NCBI RefSeq assembly: GCF_900044055.2 | Contig: NZ_FCOX02000014.1 | Location: 100,272-164,271, forward strand | Direction: 5' to 3' | DNA: 64,000 nucleotides | Source of the DNA: Caballeronia calidae | Lineage (GTDB): Bacteria; Pseudomonadota; Gammaproteobacteria; Burkholderiales; Burkholderiaceae | Shown: one piece after another, positions 9,057-19,054 of the stretch | Layout of the letters: each line of letters begins with the position of its first letter | How positions within the stretch are numbered: the first letter of the stretch is position 1 | Notes under the pieces: generated by a model | What the model was told of the DNA's origin: nothing | What the model saw: only the letters and a program-made list of their open reading frames with translations | Databases searched by the model: none | Program-made: the position numbers and the translations under genes

Positions 9057-10154
9057 TTAGGTCAGCGAAATATCCGCGACACGCCGTGGCGCCTCCAGAT
9101 ATTCCTTCGACTGCATCTCGACGATACGCGACACGGTACGCGCGAACTCGTTGGCCATCGGCCCTTCGACGTACAACTCCTCCGCCGGCACCGCCGCCGA
9201 CATCAGCAGCTTCACCTTGTGGTCGTAGAACACGTCGATGAGCCACGTGAAGCGGCGCGCCTCGGACGCCATGCGCGGCGTCATCTGCGGCACGTCGGAC
9301 AGAATCACCGCGTGAAACCGGTTCGCCAGTTCGAGATAGTCGTTCTGCGAGCGCGGACCGCCGCACAACGTGGCGAAGTCGAACCACACGACGCCGTCGG
9401 CCTTGCGCAGCGCCTTGATTTCACGCTTCTCGATATGCAGGATCGGGCTTTCGTCGGGCACGGCCGCGAGCTTGGCGAAGTCCGCGCGCAACGCCTTGTC
9501 GGCGGCGGCGCCGAGCGGCGTGTGATAAGCCTGCACCTGTGACAACGTGCGCTTGCGATAGTCGGTGCCGGCATCGACATTGAGCACGTCGAGATGCTGC
9601 TTGATGAGCTCGATCGCCGGCAGCAGACGATCGCGATGCAGCCCTTCCGGATACAGCGTGTCCGGCTCGTAATTGGACGTCATCACGAACTGCACGCCGT
9701 TCTTGAACAGCCGGTCGAGCAGGCGATACAGAATCATCGCGTCGGCGATATCGGACACGTGGAACTCGTCGAAGCAGATCAGCCTGTATCGTTTGACGAT
9801 GCGCTTCGCGAGTTCGTCGAGCGGATCGGCCTGCCCTTTCAGTTCTTCCAGCTCGCGATGCACTTCGCGCATGAACTCGTGGAAATGCAGGCGCGTCTTG
9901 CGCTGCACGGGCACGACCGCATAGAAGCTGTCCATCAGGAAGCTCTTGCCGCGACCGACGCCGCCCCACATGTAGACACCGCGCGGCAAGTCCGGATGCA
10001 CGAGAAACTTCTTGAGCGCGTTGGAGCGGCGCGACTTGTACGCGACCCACTCTTCGTAGCAGCGCTGCAGGCGCGCGACCGCCGCGAGCTGCGCCTCGTC
10101 CGATTGATAACCCCGCGTGCGCAGTTCGTTTTCGTAGTATTCGGTGACGTTCAT
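9057..10154 (-). CDS. zapE: cell division ATPase ZapE (AFG1-like)
   Basis: A 365-residue AFG1-family P-loop ATPase. Walker A is GGVGRGKS (residues 64-71) and Walker B is LICFDEFHV near 130. An arginine-rich sensor region (MTSNYEPD, ADKALRADF) follows. Bacterial members act on the Z-ring, modulating FtsZ during late division under stress. It lies downstream of lpdA on the same strand, separated by 88 bases that contain a large hairpin. The linkage of zapE to the 2-oxoglutarate dehydrogenase genes is familiar to me from beta-proteobacteria. Confidence 0.9.
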   Translation of the reverse strand: MNVTEYYENELRTRGYQSDEAQLAAVARLQRCYEEWVAYKSRRSNALKKFLVHPDLPRGVYMWGGVGRGKSFLMDSFYAVVPVQRKTRLHFHEFMREVHRELEELKGQADPLDELAKRIVKRYRLICFDEFHVSDIADAMILYRLLDRLFKNGVQFVMTSNYEPDTLYPEGLHRDRLLPAIELIKQHLDVLNVDAGTDYRKRTLSQVQAYHTPLGAAADKALRADFAKLAAVPDESPILHIEKREIKALRKADGVVWFDFATLCGGPRSQNDYLELANRFHAVILSDVPQMTPRMASEARRFTWLIDVFYDHKVKLLMSAAVPAEELYVEGPMANEFARTVSRIVEMQSKEYLEAPRRVADISLT

Positions 10155-10172
10155 CTTCTGCCGTTCGAAGTG

Positions 10173-10206
10173 ACGAAGGCGAGCGGTTTGATCCGCTCGC
10201 CTTCGT
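10173..10206. repeat. 14-bp-stem inverted repeat between lpdA and zapE
   Basis: ACGAAGGCGAGCGG and its exact complement flank a 6-base loop (TTTGAT). On the minus strand it follows lpdA and precedes zapE, but no U-run follows it. It is therefore more likely an RNA-stability or processing element, or a factor-dependent terminator, than a simple intrinsic terminator. Confidence 0.7.
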
Positions 10207-10242
10207 TGCGATGCCTTGCGTGTTGCCCGAAGTCGAGCCGAA

Positions 10243-11673
10243 TTACATGTTCAACGCGCGCTTGTCGACGGCGAGCGCCGCTTCACGCATCACTTCCGAC
10301 AGCGACGGATGCGGATGGCAAATGCGGCCGATGTCTTCCGACGCCGCCTTGAACTCCATCGCAACAACCGCTTCCGCGATCAGATCCGACGCATCCGCCG
10401 CAATGACGTGCACGCCGAGGATTTCATCGGTCTTCGCGTCGGCGATCATCTTGACGAAGCCTTCCGCCTTGCCGATGCCGAGCGCGCGGCCATTGGCCAT
10501 CATCGGGAACTGGCCGGTCTTGATCTCACGGCCTTCGGCCTTGAGCTGCTGCTCGGTCTTGCCGACCCACGCGATTTCCGGTTCCGTGTAGATGACCCAC
10601 GGCACGCAGTTGTAGTCGATGTGCGGCTTCTGACCGTCGATGATCTCCGCCACCGCCACGCCTTCGTCTTCCGCCTTGTGCGCGAGCATCGGGCCGCGAA
10701 CCACGTCGCCGATCGCGTAGACATTCGGCACGCTCGTCGCGCAGTGATCGTCCACGTCGATGAAGCCGCGCTCGTTGGCCTTCAGTCCGATCGACTCGAG
10801 ACCGAGGTTATCGGTGTTCGGCACGCGGCCGATCGACACGATCAGACGATCCGCTTCCAGCGTCTGCGCGTTGCCCGCGTTGTCCGTGTAGGCGATCGAC
10901 ACGCCGTTGGCCGACGTCTTCACTTCGCCGATCTTCACGCCGAGGTGGATGTCGAGACCTTGCTTCTTGAACTGCTTCGCGGCTTCCTTCGCGAGCGATT
11001 CGTCCGCTGCGCCCAGGAATTGCGGCAGCGCTTCGAGCACGGTCACGTCCGCGCCCAGACGACGCCACACCGAGCCGAGCTCCAGACCGATCACGCCCGC
11101 GCCGATCACGGCGAGCTTCTTCGGCACGGAGTCGAACGACAGCGCGCCTTCGTTGTCGGCGATGAGCGTGTTATCGACCGGGATGCCCGGCAGATGACGC
11201 GCCTTCGAGCCCGTCGCGATGATCACGTTCTTCGCCGTGACGACTTCGGTCTCGCCTTCGCCCGACACTTCGATCTGCACGCCGGCCGCGTTCTTGCCCG
11301 TGAATTTGCCATGACCCTTGAGCCACGTGATCTTGTTCTTGCGGAACAGGAACTCGATGCCCTTCGTCATCTTCTCGACGATGCCGTCTTTACGCGCGAG
11401 CATCTTCGACACATCGAGCTTCACGTCCGACACGCTGATGCCGTGATCGGCCAGATGCTTCGACGCATTCTCGAATTCTTCCGACGACGCGAGCAGCGCC
11501 TTCGACGGAATGCAGCCCACGTTCAGGCACGTGCCGCCGAGCTTCAACGCGCCCGCCGGGTTCTTCCACTTCTCGATACACGCAACCGTCTTGCCGAGCT
11601 GCGCTGCGCGAATCGCCGCGATATAGCCGCCAGGGCCCGCGCCGATCACGACGACATCAAATTCCTTGGACAT
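10243..11673 (-). CDS. lpdA: dihydrolipoyl dehydrogenase (E3)
   Basis: A 476-residue flavoprotein disulfide reductase. The FAD-binding GAGPGGYIAAIRAA is at the N-terminus. The redox disulfide is Cys49/Cys54 in GGTCLNVGCIPSK. The NAD-binding GAGVIGLELGSVW is mid-protein and the active-site His region (CHPHPSLSEV) is near the C-terminus. It reoxidises the lipoyl group of the E2 subunit, passing electrons to NAD+. It is the third gene of the sucA-sucB-lpdA cluster. The sequence looks complete and functional. Confidence 0.95.
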   Translation of the reverse strand: MSKEFDVVVIGAGPGGYIAAIRAAQLGKTVACIEKWKNPAGALKLGGTCLNVGCIPSKALLASSEEFENASKHLADHGISVSDVKLDVSKMLARKDGIVEKMTKGIEFLFRKNKITWLKGHGKFTGKNAAGVQIEVSGEGETEVVTAKNVIIATGSKARHLPGIPVDNTLIADNEGALSFDSVPKKLAVIGAGVIGLELGSVWRRLGADVTVLEALPQFLGAADESLAKEAAKQFKKQGLDIHLGVKIGEVKTSANGVSIAYTDNAGNAQTLEADRLIVSIGRVPNTDNLGLESIGLKANERGFIDVDDHCATSVPNVYAIGDVVRGPMLAHKAEDEGVAVAEIIDGQKPHIDYNCVPWVIYTEPEIAWVGKTEQQLKAEGREIKTGQFPMMANGRALGIGKAEGFVKMIADAKTDEILGVHVIAADASDLIAEAVVAMEFKAASEDIGRICHPHPSLSEVMREAALAVDKRALNM

Positions 11674-11759
11674 GACTTTCCTTTTTTGAACTCCGCTCCT
11701 GCGGAGACGCCTCGAACAGCGCGCGCGAGCCTATCGCGCGCGCCGAGGCACGATGCTTT

Positions 11760-13055
11760 TTACAGGTCCAGCAGCAGACGGGCCGGATCTTCCAGCGCGT
11801 CCTTCATCGCGACCAGCGACAGCACGGCTTCGCGGCCGTCGATGATGCGGTGGTCGTAGGACAGCGCGAGGTAGTTCATCGGACGGATCACGATCTGGCC
11901 GTTCTCGACGACCGGACGTTCCTTCGTCGCGTGCACGCCGAGGATCGCGGACTGCGGCGGGTTGATGATCGGCGTCGACAACATGGAGCCGAACACGCCA
12001 CCGTTCGAGATGGAGAACGTGCCGCCGGTCATTTCCTCGATCGACAGCTTGCCGTCCTTCGCCTTCTGGCCGAATTCGGCGATCTTCTTCTCGATGTCGG
12101 CGAGGCTCATTTGATCTGCATTACGCAGGATCGGCACGACCAGGCCGCGCGGCGAACCGACCGCGATACCGATGTCGAAGTAGCCGTGATAGACGATGTC
12201 GTTACCGTCGATCGATGCGTTCACGAGCGGGAACTTCTTCAGCGCGTGCACGGCGGCCTTCACGAAGAACGACATGAAGCCGAGCTTCACGCCATGTTCC
12301 TTCTCGAAGCGATCCTTGTACTTGTTGCGCAGATCCATGACCGGCGCCATGTTGACTTCGTTGAACGTCGTCAGGATGGCGTTGGTCTGCTGCGACTCGA
12401 GCAGACGCTCGGCGATACGCGCACGCAGACGCGACATCGGCACGCGCTGTTCCGGGCGGTCCTTGAGCCACTGATCGGCCGATGCGGGAGCCGAAACCTG
12501 CGGCAGCGACGGCTTCGCGGCACGCGCGGGCGCTGCGGCCGGAGCCGGCGCGGCAGCCTTGGCGGCGGCGGGTGCGCCAGCCTGAGCGGCGAGCGCGTCG
12601 CCCTTCGTGATGCGGCCGTCGCGGCCCGAACCCGACACCTGATCTGCCGACACGCCCTTCTCGGCGAGGATCTTCGTCGCGGCCGGCGATGCAGCACCGC
12701 CCGTCGATGCCTGTGCGGCAGCCGGAGCGGCAGCAGCCGTTTCCGCGACCGGCGCGGGCTTCACTTCGGCGTCGCCCGCAGCGGCGACGGCGGCAGGCGC
12801 TTCGCCCGCTTTCGCTTCGGTGTCGATCTTCGCGATGAGTTCGTCGGCGGTGACGATATCGCCGTCGTGCTTGATCACTTGCGCCAGCACGCCGGCGGAC
12901 GGCGCGGGCACTTCGAGCACGACCTTGTCGGTCTCGATCTCGATGAGGATTTCGTCCTGCGCGACAGCCTCACCCGGCTTCTTCTTCCATTGCAACATGG
13001 TCGCTTCCGAGACCGACTCGGAAAGCTGGGGAACCTTGACTTCTACGATAGCCAT
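11760..13055 (-). CDS. sucB: 2-oxoglutarate dehydrogenase E2, dihydrolipoyl succinyltransferase
   Basis: A 431-residue E2 subunit. A single N-terminal lipoyl domain carries Lys44 in ETDKVVLEV. An Ala/Pro-rich linker follows, then the peripheral subunit-binding domain ([23 protein letters not shown]), a second Ala/Pro linker, and the catalytic domain ending in [11 protein letters not shown]. The start at 13055 ([10 protein letters not shown]) matches the domain boundary; the frame runs open 19 codons further upstream. It transfers succinyl groups to CoA within the TCA-cycle complex. Confidence 0.94.
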   Translation of the reverse strand: MAIVEVKVPQLSESVSEATMLQWKKKPGEAVAQDEILIEIETDKVVLEVPAPSAGVLAQVIKHDGDIVTADELIAKIDTEAKAGEAPAAVAAAGDAEVKPAPVAETAAAAPAAAQASTGGAASPAATKILAEKGVSADQVSGSGRDGRITKGDALAAQAGAPAAAKAAAPAPAAAPARAAKPSLPQVSAPASADQWLKDRPEQRVPMSRLRARIAERLLESQQTNAILTTFNEVNMAPVMDLRNKYKDRFEKEHGVKLGFMSFFVKAAVHALKKFPLVNASIDGNDIVYHGYFDIGIAVGSPRGLVVPILRNADQMSLADIEKKIAEFGQKAKDGKLSIEEMTGGTFSISNGGVFGSMLSTPIINPPQSAILGVHATKERPVVENGQIVIRPMNYLALSYDHRIIDGREAVLSLVAMKDALEDPARLLLDL

Positions 13056-13141
13056 TTCTGTATCTTCCTGATGCGTGTCTGTGTGTGTACGAGCAGCGAG
13101 ACCGGGGAACATCCGTTCGCCCGGCCTCGATCAAGCAATGC

Positions 13142-16000
13142 TTACTTCGCGATGGTCTGCGCGCCCTTCAGGCGGCCGAACGCGCCTTCCACGAGCGCCT
13201 TCTGCTGCTCGTAGTGCTTCGCGTAGTAGCCGACCGCCGGCGACGCCGAAGCCGGACGGCCGCTGTAGGCCAGCTTCATGCCTTCGCGCATGCCTTCGCG
13301 CAGATGGTGCTCGATATAGAACCAGGCGCCCTGGTTCTGCGGCTCGTCCTGCACCCAGACCACTTCGGTCGCGTTTTCGTACTTCTTGAGTTCCGCGTCG
13401 AACTGCTTGTGCGCAAACGGATACAGCTGCTCGATACGCACGATGGCGACATCGTTGCTCTTCGCTTCGCGGCGATGCGCGACGAGGTCGTAATACACGC
13501 GGCCCGAGCACACGACCACGCGCTTGACCTTCTTCGCCTCGATCGCTTCGTCGACTTCACCGATGACCGGCTGGAACGAGCCCTTCGACAGTTCCGACAG
13601 ATCCGACACGGCTTCCTTGTGACGCAGCAGCGACTTCGGCGTCGCGATGATCAGCGGCTTGCGGAACAGTCGGATCATCTGACGGCGCAGCAGGTGGAAG
13701 ATCTGCGCCGGCGTCGTCGGCTGGACCACTTGCATGTTGTGATCCGCGCACAGTTGCAGGAAGCGCTCGATACGCGCCGACGAGTGCTCCGGACCCTGGC
13801 CTTCGTAGCCGTGCGGCAGCATCATCGTGAGACCGGAGACGCGGCCCCACTTCACTTCGCCCGACGAGATGAACTGGTCGATCACGACCTGCGCGCCGTT
13901 CACGAAGTCGCCGAACTGCGCTTCCCACGCGACGAACGTGTTCGGCTCAGCCGTCGAATAGCCGTACTCGAAGCCGAGCACCGCTTCTTCGGACAGCACG
14001 GAGTCGATCACCGTGAACTTCGCCTGGCCTTCCGCGATGTTCTGCAGCGGAATGTAGGTGCCGTCGTTCCAGCGCTCGCGGTTCTGATCGTGCAGCACCG
14101 CGTGACGGTGCGTGAACGTGCCGCGGCCCGAGTCCTGGCCCGTCAGACGCACGGCGTAGCCCGATGCGACCAGCGATGCGAACGCGAGATGCTCGCCCAT
14201 GCCCCAGTCGAGCTTGGATTCGCCCAGGCCCATCGCACGGCGGTCATTGATGACGCGCTCGACGAGCGGGTGAACCTTGAAGTTTTCCGGGATCGTCGTG
14301 ATGCGCTCGGCCAGACGCTTCAGTTCGGCAAGCGGCACGGCGGTGTCGGCCGCGTCGGTCCACTTGCGGTTCAGGAACGGAACCCAGTCCACCGCGTACT
14401 TGCTCTTGTAGTTCGAGAGCACCGGATCGACGGTGTGATGGCCTTCGTCCATCGCCTGACGGTATTCCTTGACGAAGTTGTCCGCGTCTTCGGCCGTGAT
14501 CACGCCCTGCTGCACGAGCCTTTCCGCGTAGACGGCGCGCGTGCCCGGATGCTTCGCGATGGTCTTGTACATCAGCGGCTGCGTGACCGCCGGCGTGTCC
14601 TGCTCGTTGTGGCCGAGCTTGCGGAAGCAGATGATGTCGACGACCACGTCCTTGTGGAACTTCATGCGGAAGTCGATCGCGAGCTGCGTCGCGAGCACCA
14701 CGGCTTCGGGATCGTCGCCGTTCACGTGCAGCACCGGCGCCTCGATCATCTTGACGACGTCCGAGCAGTACAGCGTCGAGCGCGCATCGCGCGGGTCCGA
14801 CGTCGTGAAGCCGATCTGGTTGTTGATGACGATATGCAGCGTGCCGTACGTGCCGTAACCGCGCGTCTGCGCGAGGTTCAGCGTTTCCATCACGACGCCC
14901 TGGCCCGCGAAGGCCGCGTCGCCGTGAACCTGAACCGGCAGCACTTGCAGGCCTTCTTCGTCGCCGCGGCGATCCATACGCGCCTTGGCCGAGCCTTCGA
15001 CCACCGGATTCACGATTTCCAGGTGCGACGGGTTGAACGCGAGCGACAGGTGCACCGGGCCGCCTTCCGTCGCGACATCCGACGAGAAGCCCTTGTGGTA
15101 CTTCACGTCGCCGGCCGGCAGGTCATCGACGTGCTTGCCTTCGAATTCGGCGAAGAGGTCCGCCGGCATCTTGCCGAGCGTATTGACCAGCACGTTCAGA
15201 CGGCCGCGGTGCGCCATGCCGATGACGATTTCCTGCACGCCGCTCTTGCCCGCGTGACGCACGACTTCGTCCATCGACGCGATGAAGCTCTCGCCTCCTT
15301 CCAGCGAGAAGCGCTTCTGGCCAACGTATTTGGTGTGCAGGAAACGCTCGAGGCCTTCGGCGGCCGTCAGGCGGTTCAGGATGTGCTTCTTCTTGTCGTT
15401 CGAGAAGTTCGGCGTCGAGCGGATCGACTCGAGCTTCTCCTTCCACCAGCGCTTCTGCTCGGGATCGCTGATGTACATGAACTCGGCGCCGATCGTGCCG
15501 CAGTACGTATCGCGCAGCGCCTTGACGATGTCGCGCAGCGATGCCTGCTCGAAACCGAAGTACAGGTTGTTCGCGTTGAACACCTGGTCCATGTCGGCTT
15601 CGGTGAAGTCGTAGAAGCCGGGTTCGAGTTCGGGAATGGGAGGACGCTCGCGGCGCTTGAGCGGATCGAGATTCGCCCATTGCGTGCCGAGGAAGCGATA
15701 CGCGCCGATGAGGGATTGAACGAAGACTTGCTTTCGCGCGGTGGTCAGATCACCGGTGCTTTCACGCGGCAGGAAGGCGTTCGCCTTCGCGCGCTGGGCG
15801 AAGGATTCGACGATGGGGCCGTGGGCCACGTCGTTGTGAGCCGTGCCGTCGGATGCGGGCACGTTCTGCAACGCGTCGAAGTAAGCTCGCCAGGTCTCGG
15901 GCACTGACGCGGGATTATCGAGATATTGCTCGTACAACTCTTCGACGTACGGAGCATTACCGCCGAACAGATAAGAGTTCGACTGGAATTGCTTCATCAT
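13142..16000 (-). CDS. sucA: 2-oxoglutarate dehydrogenase E1
   Basis: A 952-residue thiamine-diphosphate enzyme of the usual OdhA/SucA length. The N-terminal segment begins with SYLFGGNAPYVEELYEQYL, which docks to E2. HRGRLNVLVN, GDAAFAGQGVV and the ThDP-binding region are present, followed by the transketolase-like pyrimidine domain (GRGTFTHRHAV). Two ATG codons are adjacent at 16000 and 15997, preceded by AGGTGAG. It catalyses the decarboxylation of 2-oxoglutarate and is the first gene of the sucA-sucB-lpdA set. Confidence 0.95.
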   Translation of the reverse strand: MMKQFQSNSYLFGGNAPYVEELYEQYLDNPASVPETWRAYFDALQNVPASDGTAHNDVAHGPIVESFAQRAKANAFLPRESTGDLTTARKQVFVQSLIGAYRFLGTQWANLDPLKRRERPPIPELEPGFYDFTEADMDQVFNANNLYFGFEQASLRDIVKALRDTYCGTIGAEFMYISDPEQKRWWKEKLESIRSTPNFSNDKKKHILNRLTAAEGLERFLHTKYVGQKRFSLEGGESFIASMDEVVRHAGKSGVQEIVIGMAHRGRLNVLVNTLGKMPADLFAEFEGKHVDDLPAGDVKYHKGFSSDVATEGGPVHLSLAFNPSHLEIVNPVVEGSAKARMDRRGDEEGLQVLPVQVHGDAAFAGQGVVMETLNLAQTRGYGTYGTLHIVINNQIGFTTSDPRDARSTLYCSDVVKMIEAPVLHVNGDDPEAVVLATQLAIDFRMKFHKDVVVDIICFRKLGHNEQDTPAVTQPLMYKTIAKHPGTRAVYAERLVQQGVITAEDADNFVKEYRQAMDEGHHTVDPVLSNYKSKYAVDWVPFLNRKWTDAADTAVPLAELKRLAERITTIPENFKVHPLVERVINDRRAMGLGESKLDWGMGEHLAFASLVASGYAVRLTGQDSGRGTFTHRHAVLHDQNRERWNDGTYIPLQNIAEGQAKFTVIDSVLSEEAVLGFEYGYSTAEPNTFVAWEAQFGDFVNGAQVVIDQFISSGEVKWGRVSGLTMMLPHGYEGQGPEHSSARIERFLQLCADHNMQVVQPTTPAQIFHLLRRQMIRLFRKPLIIATPKSLLRHKEAVSDLSELSKGSFQPVIGEVDEAIEAKKVKRVVVCSGRVYYDLVAHRREAKSNDVAIVRIEQLYPFAHKQFDAELKKYENATEVVWVQDEPQNQGAWFYIEHHLREGMREGMKLAYSGRPASASPAVGYYAKHYEQQKALVEGAFGRLKGAQTIAK

Positions 16001-16265
16001 TTTACGCTCACCTTTCTTCGAGTTTCTCGAGGAAGTGCGGGTTACGAAACCTTCCGCGCCACGGCCTGACCGTTTAGCGGATTGCGCGAATCAAGTCTGC
16101 TTGGAAGGACCTAAAAAGCGACAGCTAATCCGAGAAGCATAGCACAGAACCAATCGTCATATGACCGATCGCCGCATGTGCGCCAGCTTCGTCATCCTTT
16201 ATGCAACAAGGATGTGCGGGCTTTTGTGAGATACGCAAGGGTCTCTTGCACGGCATCGGAAAACG

Positions 16266-16294
16266 AAAAAGCCGCCCGAAGGCGGCTTTTTTTT
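16266..16294 (-). terminator. intrinsic terminator of typA
   Basis: The stem AAAGCCGCC-TTCG-GGCGGCTTT lies just after the typA stop. It is flanked by A-runs and T-runs on both sides, so it should stop transcription on the minus strand and probably also on the plus strand. Confidence 0.85.
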
Positions 16295-16314
16295 TGCACG
16301 AAGCGAACCGATGC

Positions 16315-18141
16315 TTAGTCGGCCGATGCCTCGCGGCTCGCGCGGCGACGCTCGTGCTCCTTCAGGTGACGCTTGCGCAGGCGAATGGACTGCGGCGTCA
16401 CTTCGACGAGCTCGTCGTCGTCGATGAATTCGACCGCATATTCCAGCGACAGCGAGATCGGCGGAACGAGACGCACGGCTTCGTCGGTGCCCGACGCGCG
16501 CACGTTGGTGAGCTGCTTGCCCTTGATCGGGTTCACGACGAGGTCGTTGTCGCGGCTGTGAATGCCGATGATCATGCCTTCGTACAGCGCATCGCCCGGC
16601 GACACGAACATGCGGCCGCGATCCTGCAGCTTCCACAGCGCGTACGCGACGGCGGCGCCATCATCCTGCGAAATCAGCACGCCATTGCGACGCTCGCCGA
16701 CCGAGCCTTCCTTCACCGGCGCGTACGAATCGAACGTGTGGCTCATCAGGCCCGTGCCGCGCGTGAGCGTGAGGAACTCGCTCTGGAAGCCGATCAGACC
16801 GCGCGCCGAAATCTTGTACTCGAGACGCGTGCGGCCACGGCCGTCGGACGTCATGTCGAGCATTTCGCCCTTGCGACGGCCGAGCTCTTCCATCACGCCG
16901 CCCTGATGGCCATCTTCGATATCGACGGTCAGGTTTTCGTACGGCTCGCACTTCACGCCGTCGATTTCCTGGAGCACCACGCGCGGACGCGACACGGCCA
17001 GCTCGTAGCCTTCACGGCGCATGTTCTCGACCAGAATCGTGAGGTGCAGCTCGCCACGTCCCGACACTTCGAACGTGGTTTCGTCGCCCGTGTCTTTCAC
17101 GCGCAGCGCGACGTTGTGATTCAGTTCCTTCGTCAGACGATCGCGAATCTGGCGGCTCGTGACGAACTTGCCTTCCTTGCCCGCGAGCGGCGACGAGTTC
17201 ACGAGGAAGTTCATCGTGAGCGTCGGTTCGTCGACGGTGATCATCGGCAGCGCTTCGGGCTGTTCCGGCGAGCAGATCGTCACGCCGATGCCGATTTCCT
17301 CGATGCCGTTGATCAGCACGATATCGCCTGCTTGCGCTTCTTCGACCTGCACGCGCTCGAGGCCGTGGAACGACAGCACCTGATTGATCTTGCGATTCAG
17401 AATGGCGCCGTCCGGGCCCGAACGCACGGCCACTTGCATGCCCGGGCGGATACGGCCGCGCGCGACACGGCCCACACCGATACGGCCGACATACGAGTTG
17501 TAGTCGAGCGACGTGATCTGCAGTTGCAGCGGAGCGTCCGGATCGGCGGGGCGCACGGGAACGTGCTGAAGGATCGCTTCGAACAGCGGGCGCATCGTGC
17601 CTTCGCGCGTTTCCGGCTCGAGGCTCGCGTAGCCGTTCAGGCCCGACGCGTACACCACCGGGAAATCGAGCTGCTCTTCGGTCGCGCCGAGCTTGTCGAA
17701 GAGATCGAAGGTCTGGTTGATCACCCAGTCGATGCGCGCGCCCGGACGGTCCACCTTGTTGATCACGACGATTGGCTTGAGGCCGAGCGCGAGCGCCTTC
17801 TTCGTGACGAAGCGCGTTTGCGGCATCGGGCCTTCGACGGCGTCGACGAGCAGCAGCACGGAATCGACCATCGAGAGCACGCGCTCGACTTCACCGCCGA
17901 AGTCCGCGTGTCCCGGCGTATCGACGATATTGATGTGCGTGCCTTCGTATTCGACGGCGCAGTTCTTGGCCAGGATCGTGATGCCACGTTCCTTTTCGAT
18001 GTCGTTCGAGTCCATGACCCGTTCGGCGACCTGCTGGTTTTCCCGGAACGTGCCCGACTGACGGAGCAACTGGTCGACGAGCGTGGTCTTGCCGTGGTCG
18101 ACGTGGGCAATGATGGCGATATTGCGGAGGGCGCGAGTCAT
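16315..18141 (-). CDS. typA: translational GTPase TypA/BipA
   Basis: A 608-residue ribosome-binding GTPase. The G1 motif [10 protein letters not shown] is at residues 11-20, switch II is DTPGHADF and G4 is NKVD. Domains II, III and V and the BipA-specific C-terminal domain ([20 protein letters not shown]) follow. It acts in ribosome assembly and adaptation to cold and other stresses. It is transcribed alone: its own terminator lies downstream, and sucA beyond it has a separate 300-base leader. Confidence 0.95.
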   Translation of the reverse strand: MTRALRNIAIIAHVDHGKTTLVDQLLRQSGTFRENQQVAERVMDSNDIEKERGITILAKNCAVEYEGTHINIVDTPGHADFGGEVERVLSMVDSVLLLVDAVEGPMPQTRFVTKKALALGLKPIVVINKVDRPGARIDWVINQTFDLFDKLGATEEQLDFPVVYASGLNGYASLEPETREGTMRPLFEAILQHVPVRPADPDAPLQLQITSLDYNSYVGRIGVGRVARGRIRPGMQVAVRSGPDGAILNRKINQVLSFHGLERVQVEEAQAGDIVLINGIEEIGIGVTICSPEQPEALPMITVDEPTLTMNFLVNSSPLAGKEGKFVTSRQIRDRLTKELNHNVALRVKDTGDETTFEVSGRGELHLTILVENMRREGYELAVSRPRVVLQEIDGVKCEPYENLTVDIEDGHQGGVMEELGRRKGEMLDMTSDGRGRTRLEYKISARGLIGFQSEFLTLTRGTGLMSHTFDSYAPVKEGSVGERRNGVLISQDDGAAVAYALWKLQDRGRMFVSPGDALYEGMIIGIHSRDNDLVVNPIKGKQLTNVRASGTDEAVRLVPPISLSLEYAVEFIDDDELVEVTPQSIRLRKRHLKEHERRRASREASAD

Positions 18142-18266
18142 ATAGAGATGTCTTGGTTGTGCGCCGTCGGAGGAAGCCTCAACTACGAGACTCCATGGCT
18201 CGTCAGCCCCTCTTGAACCATCATGCGAAGCATGAGTACGCGGGCCCGGCGCGGTGAGAACCGAAA

Positions 18267-18275
18267 ATTATAGCA
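18267..18275 (-). promoter_or_regulatory. extended -10 promoter element for typA
   Basis: TGCTATAAT (an extended -10, TGnTATAAT) reads on the minus strand, about 125 bases before the typA ATG. No convincing -35 is seen, which is common for extended -10 promoters. The leader between it and the gene holds no other gene. Confidence 0.6.
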
Positions 18276-18393
18276 CGCACGAATGACCTTATCCGGCAAT
18301 AGGACTCAACCCGTAACTGTCGGCGCAAGCGCCCGCCCGGAATCCGCCACCGCAACGAAGCCGCCGATTGTTAAGCATTTCCAGAAAAGATTC

Positions 18394-18438
18394 TTGCAGC
18401 GCCTGAAACGCACGCCTATAATGCTGCCTAGTCAACTA
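18394..18438 (+). promoter_or_regulatory. sigma70 promoter and likely autorepressor box of the MarR gene
   Basis: TTGCAG (18394-18399) and TATAAT (18417-18422) are separated by 17 bases. Right at the expected start of transcription is the inverted repeat TAGT-CA-ACTA (18429-18438), typical of a MarR-family operator. Binding there would block the promoter, fitting autorepression of the regulator and the efflux operon behind it. Confidence 0.75.
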
Positions 18439-18462
18439 TTGCATTCGCACCGTTATTTACAA

Positions 18463-18969
18463 ATGAGCGACGCCCCGAAATCCACGGCGATCGGCGATTA
18501 CGTGCTGGCCGAGAGCGTCGGCTACCTGATCGGCCGAGTGCGCTCGACCATGTGGAACATGGTCACGCAGCATACGAGCTCCGAGCTGAACATCACGGGG
18601 ACGCAGGCGAGCATCGTCTTCATGCTGGCCGTCGGCAAGTGCGCGACGGCGGCCGACATCGCCCGCGAATACGGCATCGACGCGAGCGCGGTCACGCGTC
18701 TCATCGACCGTCTGGAAAAGCGCAGCCTGCTCTCGCGCGTGCGCAGCGAGGAAGACCGGCGCGTCGTGCGCCTCGCGCTCACCGACGAAGGTCAGGCAAC
18801 CGCCGAGAAGATTCCCGCCATCTTCGCGCGCGTGCTCGATCATCTGTTGACGGGCTTCACGCCGGAGGAAGTGGGCTTCCTGAAGAGCATGCTAAGACGA
18901 ATTCTCGCGAATTCGTGCGACCCCTCCGTGGCATCGCTGCTCAACTGCAATGATAAGCCTGGTACGTGA
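18463..18969 (+). CDS. MarR-family transcriptional regulator of the efflux operon
   Basis: A 168-residue winged-helix regulator. I start it at MSDAPKS, just downstream of a good promoter; the frame is open further upstream but that part overlaps the promoter. The recognition segment is DIAREYGIDASAVTRLIDRLEKR and the wing is VRSEEDRRVVRLALTDEG. MarR proteins of this arrangement (EmrR/MprA-like) bind phenolic or other drugs and release repression of the adjacent pump genes. It is followed in the same direction by the outer-membrane, HlyD and MFS components. Confidence 0.88.
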   Translation: MSDAPKSTAIGDYVLAESVGYLIGRVRSTMWNMVTQHTSSELNITGTQASIVFMLAVGKCATAADIAREYGIDASAVTRLIDRLEKRSLLSRVRSEEDRRVVRLALTDEGQATAEKIPAIFARVLDHLLTGFTPEEVGFLKSMLRRILANSCDPSVASLLNCNDKPGT

Positions 18970-19054
18970 TTGCAGCGTCAAGCAAATCGGCGCCGCATCG
19001 CCTTACAAGATCATTGCAATGTCCATCTTTAATTCTCATCTCAAGAGACGAGAT

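Noticed and set aside
13085..15907. A 940-codon open frame on the plus strand
   Set aside because: It lies exactly opposite sucA, whose protein has all family motifs. The plus frame is Arg/His/Val/Leu-rich antisense shadow caused by high GC.
16201..18216. A 671-codon open frame on the plus strand
   Set aside because: Antisense to typA and running through its terminator; no domain visible.
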